Of a stretch of 11,083 nt of DNA, positions 1 to 6,161 are shown piece by piece. The DNA lies in NCBI GenBank assembly GCA_958407555.1, contig CATYJC010000055.1, forward strand, positions 1-11,083, read 5' to 3'. Positions within the stretch are counted from its first letter, which is position 1. Each line of letters begins with the position of its first letter. Origin of the DNA: an uncultured Collinsella sp. Its GTDB lineage: Bacteria; Actinomycetota; Coriobacteriia; Coriobacteriales; Coriobacteriaceae. A program made the translations under genes and the position numbers. Under the pieces are notes generated by a model. It worked only from the letters and a program-made list of their open reading frames with translations, was not told the origin of the DNA and did not search any database.

Positions 1-121
1 ACCAGAAGGTCAGCGCCCTTTCATTTCACGTCACCTTGCTCGCTTAGGGCCGTTTTCGCTGACATTGCCAAGACATCGGCGTCAACATGGTTGGCGTTGG
101 CGATGGTGTGCTGGTCAATCC

Positions 122-1696
122 TTACAGCTCGTAGAGCGTGGTGAACTTGTCCTGCAGGTAGCTGCAGTAGTAGCGGGCATCGAATGCCATGCCGCACGCG
201 CCCTTGATGAGCTCCGGCGCGTCCTTGGCGCGGCCCCACTGCCAAATGTGCTCGCCCAGCCAGGCGCGGACGGGCGCCAGATCGCCGCTCGCGCAGGCGC
301 CGGTAAGGTCGACGCCGTCGCGGCACATGGCCGGCACAAACATAGCGTCGTAGGCGCTGCCCAGCGCATAGGTGGGGAAGTAGCCAAACGAGCCGCCGCT
401 CCAGTGCGTATCCTGCAGGCAGCCGTGCGTGTCGTCGGGAACGGGAATGCCCAGGTACTCGTTCATAAAGCGATTCCAAAGCGCGGGGATGTCCTTGGCC
501 GTGGCCTCACCGGCAAACAGCATACGCTCGATCTCGTAGCGCACCATAACGTGCAGCGGATAGGTGAGCTCGTCCGCCTCGGTGCGGATCAACGACGGCT
601 GCGCGATGTTCACGGCGCGGTAGAGCGCGTCCTCGTCCACGTTGCCGTAGACCTCGGGCGCGTGGCGGCGCAGCACCTCGAGCAGCGGTCCCATAAAGGC
701 GCGGCTGCGACCCACGGTGTTCTCAAAGAAGCGGCTCTGGCTCTCGTGGATGCCCATGGAGGTGCCGCCCTCCAGGCAGGTGCGCGCATAGGCGGGGTTC
801 ACGCCCAGCTCATACATGGTGTGACCGGCCTCGTGGATGATGCTGTAGACGTTGGAGATGCAGTCGTCCTCATAGATGTGCGTCGCGATGCGCGCGTCAC
901 CCACGGCAAAGCCCTCGCTAAACGGGTGTTCGGTAAAGGCAAGCGTGGTGTCGTTCAGGTCCAGGCCGACGAGCTTCATAAGATCGAAGCTCATGGCACG
1001 CTGGGCAGCCTCGGGCACGCGGGCGTGCAAAAAGTCGGCAGCGGGCTGCTGGCCGCGCTCGCCGATGGCGTGCACGAGCGGCACGACCGTAGCCTTGACC
1101 TCATCGCAAAACGCATCGAAGCTCTTGGCGGAAAGGCCGCGCTCGTACTGGTCAAGCCAAACATCGTATGGGTCGCGCTTGGGGTCCATGAGCTCGGCCT
1201 GATGCTTAAGCTGGCCGACGATTCTATCCACATAGGGCTCAAAACTCGCCCAGTCATTGGCCGTCTTGGCCTTGTGCCACACGGCGTCGGCCTCGCAGGT
1301 GAGCCTGGTCCAGGCCTCGGCCTCCTCGGTGGGAATGACGCTCGCTTCGCGCTGGTCGCGGCCGAGTACGCGGATCTCGTCGAGCAGCTGCGGGTCGTCG
1401 ATCTTGCCGCCGGCGACGGTTTCGCGTGCCAGCGAGCGCACAAGTTCGACAGACTTTTCGCTGGTCAGGAGCTTATGATGCTCGCCGGCAAGGGTGCCCA
1501 TGGCGTCGGCGCGCGCTGCGGCGCCGTTGGCGGGGGCAATGGTCGCGCCGTCAAACTCGGCAATCTTGAGCAGGTACTCGCGGGTCCACAGCTTGCCCTC
1601 GAGCTTGCGGAATTTTTTGACGGCCTTATCGACCTTCATGCCTTTGGGCGTCTTGCCCGCTGCGGGCTCGGCCTTCTTATCGTGCTTCTTTCCCAT
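122..1696 (-). CDS. M32 family metallocarboxypeptidase (thermostable carboxypeptidase Taq-like)
   Basis: Predicted cytosolic zinc carboxypeptidase of peptidase family M32, which removes C-terminal amino acids from peptides; no signal peptide or membrane segment is visible. The 524-residue product carries the full set of family motifs in order: HPF (257-259), the DxRxT-type motif DARIAT (267-272), the catalytic HEAGH zinc motif (288-292), HESQ (317-320), IRTEAD, and GCLQDTHW near the C-terminus. Two zinc-binding histidines and the catalytic glutamate are in HEAGH, with a third ligand expected at E318. Family members are usually about 500 residues; this one adds a lysine-rich N-terminal stretch of about 30 residues. 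The start at 1696 is supported by AAGGA six bases upstream of ATG. The gene stands alone and is divergent from pheST, with no clear promoter in the shared gap. It looks intact. Function by family is confident; substrate preference is unknown. Confidence 0.95.
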   Translation of the reverse strand: MGKKHDKKAEPAAGKTPKGMKVDKAVKKFRKLEGKLWTREYLLKIAEFDGATIAPANGAAARADAMGTLAGEHHKLLTSEKSVELVRSLARETVAGGKIDDPQLLDEIRVLGRDQREASVIPTEEAEAWTRLTCEADAVWHKAKTANDWASFEPYVDRIVGQLKHQAELMDPKRDPYDVWLDQYERGLSAKSFDAFCDEVKATVVPLVHAIGERGQQPAADFLHARVPEAAQRAMSFDLMKLVGLDLNDTTLAFTEHPFSEGFAVGDARIATHIYEDDCISNVYSIIHEAGHTMYELGVNPAYARTCLEGGTSMGIHESQSRFFENTVGRSRAFMGPLLEVLRRHAPEVYGNVDEDALYRAVNIAQPSLIRTEADELTYPLHVMVRYEIERMLFAGEATAKDIPALWNRFMNEYLGIPVPDDTHGCLQDTHWSGGSFGYFPTYALGSAYDAMFVPAMCRDGVDLTGACASGDLAPVRAWLGEHIWQWGRAKDAPELIKGACGMAFDARYYCSYLQDKFTTLYEL

Positions 1697-1814
1697 ACCA
1701 TATCCTTGATCTCGCAGGTCGCCCGTCGCACGCGGCGGCGCGGCCAGTTTGCACAGCTACCTGCCTTGTACCCAGCACGAACAAAACGGAACGCGGCGAT
1801 ACACCCAAACAATG

Positions 1815-1823
1815 TGGTATCCT
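1815..1823 (+). promoter_or_regulatory. extended -10 promoter element of the pheST T-box transcript
   Basis: TGGTATCCT fits the extended -10 form TGnTATnnT and lies just before the T-box leader, so transcription would begin near 1830. I see no good -35 seventeen bases upstream. The same TGnTATnnT form precedes two other transcription units in the window (6058-6066 and 8919-8927), which raises confidence a little. The start point is inferred. Confidence 0.45.
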
Positions 1824-1829
1824 GTAGCC

Positions 1830-2115
1830 CAATGCGTTGACGGAGAGGGTTTTGCCCGCCGCGTCGCCGGCAAGAGAGGGAAGGTCATGGGCTGCAAGCC
1901 TTCCTGCGGTGACAAGGGCCAAGCGTTCACTCCCGAGCAGCGACCTCAACGGGCGCGCGGCCAGCGGCGGCGATGTCCCCAGTAGGGAAGCCGTGAGCCT
2001 CGCGACAAGGGGCAAAGAGTGGGCGCGGCGGGCCAGACATCCGTCGGGTCAAACAAGGTGGTACCGCGGAATTCAACCGTCCTTGGGCAATGCACATGCC
2101 CGAGGACGGTTTTTT
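1830..2115 (+). promoter_or_regulatory. T-box riboswitch leader, probably tRNA-Phe responsive
   Basis: This leader RNA should bind uncharged tRNA-Phe and then favour an antiterminator over the terminator, raising pheST expression when phenylalanine is short. The diagnostic T-box sequence is AAGGTGGTACCGCGG at 2055-2069. It contains the bulge TGGT (2059-2062), complementary to the ACCA end of a tRNA with discriminator A, as tRNA-Phe has. Stem I can close by pairing CGTTGA near 1835 with TCAACG near 1945-1951. A distal-loop-like GCTGCAAGCC is at 1891-1900. The best specifier candidate is TTC at 1926-1928 (Phe codon), followed by ACTCCCGAG, a context resembling other T-box specifier loops. The T-box call is firm; the stem I fold and specifier position are inferred by eye. 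A second TTC at 1901-1903 lies within the distal arm and is less likely. Confidence 0.88.
2077..2115 (+). terminator. T-box intrinsic terminator before pheS
   Basis: The arms CCGTCCTTGGGCA and TGCCCGAGGACGG form a 13-pair stem with one T-G wobble and a seven-base loop, directly followed by six T residues (2110-2115). It sits 8 bases after the T-box sequence, the usual position for the terminator that competes with the antiterminator. Confidence 0.9.
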
Positions 2116-2201
2116 GTTACCGAACCGGGCCGCGTTCTCGCAACGTCAGACGGCGGCAGCCGCCCCGGCAAGCGGGGAGCGCGAGAGACGAAAGGGAAGA
2201 C

Positions 2202-3278
2202 ATGAGTCTGATTGATGATCTGGTCAAACTCGAGGAAGAGGCCAAGGAGCTCGTCGCAGGCGCCGACGACGCCGCCAAGCTCGAGGCTGCGCGCGTTGAG
2301 CTGCTCGGTCGCAAGGGTCGCATCACCGGCATGATGCGCATGATGGGCAAGCTCGCCCCCGAGGATCGTCCCATGATGGGCAAGCGCGCCAACGAGATGC
2401 GCCAACTGATCGAGGGCATGCTCGACGAGCGCACCACCGAGATGAAGGCCGCCGCCCTCAAGCACGCACTCGAGCACGAGGCCGTCGACATCACGCTGCC
2501 GGGCATCCGTCCGCAGATCGGTCACCAGCACCTGATCAAGCAGATCATCGAGGAGGCCGAGGACATCTTCTGCGGCATTGGCTACACCGTCGAGTCCGGC
2601 CCCATGGTCGACACCTCCTACTACAACTTCACCGCGCTCAACGCCCCCATGGATCACCCGAGCCGCTCGGCCCGCGATACCTTCTACGTGGTCGACAACA
2701 ACCCCGGCAGCGTCGCGCACCCCGAGGCTCACGCCCACGGTGAGTCCGACGTGCTGCTGCGCACCCAGACCTCGGGCGTGCAGATCCACACCATGGAGTC
2801 GCAGAAGCCGCCCATCTACATGATCTGCCCGGGCACCGTCTACCGTCCCGACACGGCCGACGCCTGCCACCTGCCGCAGTTCAACCAGATCGAGGGCCTG
2901 GTCGTCGACGAGGGCATCACCTTTGGCGATCTTAAGGGCACGCTCGACTACTTTGTTAAGTGCATGTTTGGCGAGGACCGCAAGACGCGTTATCGCCCGC
3001 ACTTCTTCCCCTTCACCGAGCCGAGCTGCGAGGTGGACGTGAGCTGCCACGTCTGCGGCGGCAAGGGCTGCAACTTCTGCAAGCACAGCGGCTGGATCGA
3101 GATCCTGGGCTGCGGCATGGTCGACCCCAACGTCCTGATCAACTGCGGCATCGACCCCGAGAAGTACACCGGCTTCGCCTTTGGTATTGGCGCCGAGCGC
3201 GTCGCGGCACTGCGCTACGATCTGCCCGACCTCAGAACTCTCATGACGGGCGATATGCGTTTCTTGAATCAGTTCTAG
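2202..3278 (+). CDS. pheS: phenylalanyl-tRNA synthetase alpha subunit
   Basis: PheS is the catalytic subunit of the (alpha-beta)2 enzyme that attaches phenylalanine to tRNA-Phe in the cytosol. The 358-residue product has an N-terminal helical coiled-coil arm (about 1-90), then the class II aminoacyl-tRNA synthetase core. Recognisable core pieces are the GP-M-D-YYNF stretch (133-143), HPSR (152-155), the motif 2 region around CPGTVYRPDTADACH (209-223), FNQIEGL (227-233), FFPFTEPS (268-275), and motif 3 FGIGAERVA (327-335). A cysteine cluster C282-x2-C285 and C290-x2-C293 resembles a zinc knuckle known from some bacterial PheS proteins. The start at ATG 2202 is favoured over upstream in-frame codons because AAAGGGAAGA precedes it and upstream codons fall inside the T-box. 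It is the first gene after the T-box and precedes pheT by 184 bp. Length is normal. Confidence 0.97.
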   Translation: MSLIDDLVKLEEEAKELVAGADDAAKLEAARVELLGRKGRITGMMRMMGKLAPEDRPMMGKRANEMRQLIEGMLDERTTEMKAAALKHALEHEAVDITLPGIRPQIGHQHLIKQIIEEAEDIFCGIGYTVESGPMVDTSYYNFTALNAPMDHPSRSARDTFYVVDNNPGSVAHPEAHAHGESDVLLRTQTSGVQIHTMESQKPPIYMICPGTVYRPDTADACHLPQFNQIEGLVVDEGITFGDLKGTLDYFVKCMFGEDRKTRYRPHFFPFTEPSCEVDVSCHVCGGKGCNFCKHSGWIEILGCGMVDPNVLINCGIDPEKYTGFAFGIGAERVAALRYDLPDLRTLMTGDMRFLNQF

Positions 3279-3289
3279 GCTGCGGCTTG

Positions 3290-3376
3290 CCCAAGCACGG
3301 CACCTCGGCGCTCATTCGTCGCTTGCGTACCAAAGTACGCGGCGCTCCTCTTTCGGGCCGATCTGCCGCACTTGGA
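3290..3376. repeat. long imperfect inverted repeat between pheS and pheT
   Basis: The outer arms (3290-3308 and 3358-3376) match as inverted copies at 14 of 19 positions, with CCAAG and CGGCA blocks conserved. Inside is a perfect small hairpin GCGTAC-CAAA-GTACGC (3325-3340). The octamer CGGCGCTC also occurs twice in direct orientation (3306-3313 and 3340-3347). No T-run follows, so it is not an obvious terminator. It could be a dispersed intergenic repeat, an RNA-processing site, or an element that tunes pheT relative to pheS. The pairing is visible; any function is inference. Confidence 0.45.
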
Positions 3377-3462
3377 CAACCCTCGCTTTGTAAGGAATGT
3401 TCACAAAGTTGAAGTTTCCACCTGCATCTCTTCGCAGGCTTTCAGTATGAAAGGAGAGCTAG

Positions 3463-5916
3463 ATGCGTGTTTCTTACGACTGGCTCAAGACCATGATCGA
3501 TATTCCGGAGGATCCCAAGACCCTTTCGGACGAATATATCCGTACCGGCACCGAGGTCGAGGCGATCGACACCGTGGGCGAGTCCTTCGACCACGTGGTG
3601 ACTGCCAAGGTGCTCACCAAGACCCCGCACCCCGATAGCGACCACATGTATGTGTGCTCGGTCGACGTGGGTGACAAGAATCTCGACGCCGACGGCAACC
3701 CCGCTCCGCTGCAGATCGTCTGTGGCGCGCAGAACTTTGAGGCCGGCGACCACATCGTCACGGCGATGATCGGCGCAGTGCTTCCCGGCGACGTCAAGAT
3801 CAAGAAGAGCAAGCTTCGCGGCGTCGTGTCCATGGGCATGAACTGCTCCGCGCGCGAGCTCGGCCTGGGCGGCGACCACTCCGGCATCATGATCCTGCCC
3901 GAGGATACGCCCTGCGGCATGCCGTTTGCCGAGTACGTGGGCTCGAGCGACACCGTGCTCGACTGCGAGATCACGCCCAACCGTCCCGATTGCCTGTCCA
4001 TGATTGGCATGGCCCGCGAGACCGGCGCCATCTTCGACCGCGATTTCCATGTTGAGCTGCCTGCCATCAAGGCCGAGACCGGCCGCGCGACCGACGACGA
4101 GCTTTCGGTCGAGATTGCCGACGAGGGCCTGTGCGACCGCTATGTCGCCCGCATCGTGCGCAACGTGAAGGTCGGCCCCTCGCCCGACTGGATGGTCAAG
4201 CGCCTCAACGCCCTGGGCGTGCGCCCGCACAATAACATCGTCGACATCACCAACTATGTGATGATGCTCACCGGTCAGCCGCTGCACGCCTTTGACCTGG
4301 ACACCTTTGCCGAGCGCGAGGGCAGGCGTCGCGTGGTGGTTCGCGCCGCCCAGCAGGATGAGAAGTTCACGACGCTCGACGGCGAGGAGCGCGTGCTCGA
4401 CGCCGGCATGGGCCTCATCACCGACGGCGAGCGTCCCGTGGCGCTGGCCGGCGTTATGGGAGGCATGGATTCCGAGATCGAGGACGACACCGTCGACGTG
4501 ATGGTCGAGAGCGCCTGCTTCAACGCCGGTCGCACCTCGCACACCAGCCGCGACCTGTCGCTGATCTCCGATGCCTCCATCCGCTTTGAGCGCCAGGTCG
4601 ATGAGACCGGCTGCGTGGACGTCGCCAACGTCACGTGCGCGCTGATTGAGGAGATCGCCGGCGGCGAGGTCGCTCCCGGCTATGTCGACGTTTTCCCCGC
4701 GCCCAAGACCATCGACAGCATCAAGCTGCGCCTGGCCCGCGTGCACGCCATCTGCGGTGCCGACATTGAGCCCGATTTTATCGAGCGATCGCTCACCCGC
4801 CTGGGCTGCACCGTCGAGCGCGACGGCGAGGACTTTATGGTCACCCCGCCGAGCTTCCGCCCCGACCTGCCGCGTGAGATCGATCTGATCGAGGAGGTCC
4901 TGCGCCTGTGGGGCATGGGCCGTGTGACGGCGACCATCCCGGCTGCCAAGAACCACATCGGCGGCCTGACCCGCGAGCAGAAGCTCACCCGTAAGGTCGG
5001 CGAGATCCTGCGCGCCTGCGGCCTCAACGAGACCACGACCTTTGGCTTTGCCGCCCCGGGCGACCTGGAGAAGATCGGCATGTCCACCGAGGGCCGCGGC
5101 TGCCCCGTGGTGCTCATGAATCCGCTGGTGGCCGAGCAGACCGAGATGCGCCGCTCGCTGCTGCCGGGCCTGCTGCAATCCGTGGCCTATAACGAGGCCC
5201 ACGGCACGCCCAACGTGCATCTGTACGAGGTCGGCAGCCTGTTCCACGGTCGTGAGAACGCCAGCCTGCCCAAGGAGACCAAGTCCGTGGCGGGCGTGCT
5301 CTCGGGCCAGTGGAGTGAGCAGTCTTGGAACATGAAGTACCGCAAGCTGCGCTTCTTCTTTGGCAAGGGCATTGTCGAGGAGCTGCTCGCCCAGCTGCGC
5401 ATCGAGAAGGTTCGCTTCCGTCCCGTCGAGGGCGAGGGCTATGCCTTCTTGCAGCCGGGTCGTGCGGCCGAGGTTCTGTCCGGCGGCACCGTGCTGGGCT
5501 GGGTCGGCGAGATTCACCCCGAGGCGCGCGAGGCGATGGGCATCGATGAGGTCGTCGTTGCCTTTGAGCTCGACCTGGACAAGCTGATCAAGGGCGCCCG
5601 CAATCAGGAGAACTACCGCGAGTTCTCGCAGTATCCGGCTGTTGAGCACGATCTGGCTATCGTGGTCGATAACTCCGTGACCTGCGAGGATCTTGAGCGC
5701 CGCATTACCAGCGCCGGCGGCAAGCTGCTCGAGGGCGTGCGTCTGTTCGACGTCTATCGCGATCCCATCCGCATCGGAGCGGGCAAGAAGTCCATGGCCT
5801 TTGCGCTTACGTATCGCTCCGACGACCATACGCTCACCAGCGAAGAGGTCGAGAAGGCGCACCAGAAGATCGTCACCAAGGTGTGCAAGGGCGTAAACGG
5901 CGAGGTCCGCGGCTAA
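3463..5916 (+). CDS. pheT: phenylalanyl-tRNA synthetase beta subunit
   Basis: PheT is the large subunit of PheRS, responsible for tRNA-Phe binding and for editing Tyr-tRNA-Phe. The 817-residue product is full length for the bacterial type. Domains in order are an N-terminal segment (MRVSYDWLK), a tRNA-binding OB domain about 43-155 (with PHPDSD, CGAQN and SxGMNCSARELGLG), the EITPNRPDC signature at 169-177, the B3/B4 editing region about 215-390 (RPHNNIVDITNYVM, GQPLHAFD), the B5 domain about 410-485, an inactive class II-like core about 490-700, and a C-terminal FDX-ACB anticodon-binding domain from about residue 716 (YREFSQYP onward). ATG 3463 is preceded by AAAGGAG at 3450-3456. No convincing promoter is visible in the 184-bp gap, so pheT is probably cotranscribed with pheS under T-box control. 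No frameshift or truncation is seen. Confidence 0.97.
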   Translation: MRVSYDWLKTMIDIPEDPKTLSDEYIRTGTEVEAIDTVGESFDHVVTAKVLTKTPHPDSDHMYVCSVDVGDKNLDADGNPAPLQIVCGAQNFEAGDHIVTAMIGAVLPGDVKIKKSKLRGVVSMGMNCSARELGLGGDHSGIMILPEDTPCGMPFAEYVGSSDTVLDCEITPNRPDCLSMIGMARETGAIFDRDFHVELPAIKAETGRATDDELSVEIADEGLCDRYVARIVRNVKVGPSPDWMVKRLNALGVRPHNNIVDITNYVMMLTGQPLHAFDLDTFAEREGRRRVVVRAAQQDEKFTTLDGEERVLDAGMGLITDGERPVALAGVMGGMDSEIEDDTVDVMVESACFNAGRTSHTSRDLSLISDASIRFERQVDETGCVDVANVTCALIEEIAGGEVAPGYVDVFPAPKTIDSIKLRLARVHAICGADIEPDFIERSLTRLGCTVERDGEDFMVTPPSFRPDLPREIDLIEEVLRLWGMGRVTATIPAAKNHIGGLTREQKLTRKVGEILRACGLNETTTFGFAAPGDLEKIGMSTEGRGCPVVLMNPLVAEQTEMRRSLLPGLLQSVAYNEAHGTPNVHLYEVGSLFHGRENASLPKETKSVAGVLSGQWSEQSWNMKYRKLRFFFGKGIVEELLAQLRIEKVRFRPVEGEGYAFLQPGRAAEVLSGGTVLGWVGEIHPEAREAMGIDEVVVAFELDLDKLIKGARNQENYREFSQYPAVEHDLAIVVDNSVTCEDLERRITSAGGKLLEGVRLFDVYRDPIRIGAGKKSMAFALTYRSDDHTLTSEEVEKAHQKIVTKVCKGVNGEVRG

Positions 5917-5967
5917 GTCCTGCGCTGGGTATAGGTCAGCGGTGGCTGCTGTCGAGTCCTACGTGAT

Positions 5968-5976
5968 TGCTATGCT
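5968..5976 (+). promoter_or_regulatory. possible extended -10 downstream of pheT
   Basis: TGCTATGCT fits TGnTATnnT. It lies about 50 bases after the pheT stop and about 50 bases before the terminator at 6024. If real it would produce a short RNA of about 75 nt ending at that terminator. The -35 region is poor (CTGTCG at a 16-base spacing). It may well be a chance match. Confidence 0.2.
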
Positions 5977-6023
5977 CGGAATAAGGCACTCCTGAGCCTG
6001 CATATATGACACGCGCATTACAC

Positions 6024-6058
6024 AACGGCGTGCTGCTTTGTCGGCAGCGCGCCGTTTT
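6024..6058 (+). terminator. intrinsic terminator after pheST
   Basis: The arms AACGGCGTGCTGC (6024-6036) and GCAGCGCGCCGTT (6044-6056) form a 13-pair stem with one wobble pair, a seven-base loop, and a T-run at 6055-6058. It lies 107 bp after the pheT stop and most likely ends the pheST transcript. Its loop and right arm overlap the promoter of the following operon. Confidence 0.85.
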
Positions 6059-6066
6059 GCTATGAT
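6038..6066 (+). promoter_or_regulatory. promoter of the nikMQO operon
   Basis: A -35-like TTGTCG (6038-6043) is separated by exactly 17 bases from TATGAT (6061-6066), and TGC just upstream makes the -10 extended (TGCTATGAT, 6058-6066). Transcription would begin around 6073, immediately before the NikR-like dyad. The -35 lies in the terminator loop and the spacer covers the terminator right arm. Confidence 0.7.
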
Positions 6067-6076
6067 AGCCCGCGGC

Positions 6077-6104
6077 GTGTTACGAATCTGACATTACGTA
6101 ACAC
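6077..6104. promoter_or_regulatory. probable NikR operator
   Basis: The perfect dyad GTGTTAC-N14-GTAACAC spans 28 bp, with one further matching pair inward (GTGTTACG/CGTAACAC). From memory, comparative genomics of nickel regulons gives GTGTTAC-N13/14-GTAACAC as a common NikR consensus. The site sits just past the predicted transcription start and 57 bp before the ATG of the transporter gene, where a bound Ni-NikR would block transcription. No nikR gene is in the window. The dyad is seen; NikR binding is inference. Confidence 0.75.
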
Positions 6105-6161
6105 TGACAAGATGATTCAAGCGGCGTTGCGATTCCGTGCGCCGGCAACCGGGAGGCGTAT

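Noticed and set aside
1..121. Leftmost 121 bases: possible terminator or palindrome arm (AAGGTCAGCGCCCTTT, 6-21)
   Set aside because: Looks like one arm of a GC-rich hairpin with a T-run, but the partner arm would lie outside the window, so it cannot be supported. No gene is seen here; a 14-codon minus-strand frame is too weak to call.
65..1840. 591-codon open frame on the plus strand opposite the M32 gene
   Set aside because: The minus strand frame carries all M32 motifs; the plus frame has low-complexity Ala/Val/Gly/His-rich sequence typical of an antisense shadow in GC-rich DNA.
2073..3086. 337-codon open frame on the minus strand opposite pheS
   Set aside because: It overlaps pheS and the T-box terminator and shows no domain; a shadow of biased codon use.
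3442..5862. 806-codon open frame on the minus strand opposite pheT
   Set aside because: pheT is unmistakable on the plus strand; the antisense frame has no recognisable domain and is biased in composition as a shadow would be.
6105..6161. Cobalamin riboswitch upstream of the CbiM-like gene
   Set aside because: The leader after the dyad is only about 57 bases, far too short for a B12 aptamer, and no B12-box sequence is visible.
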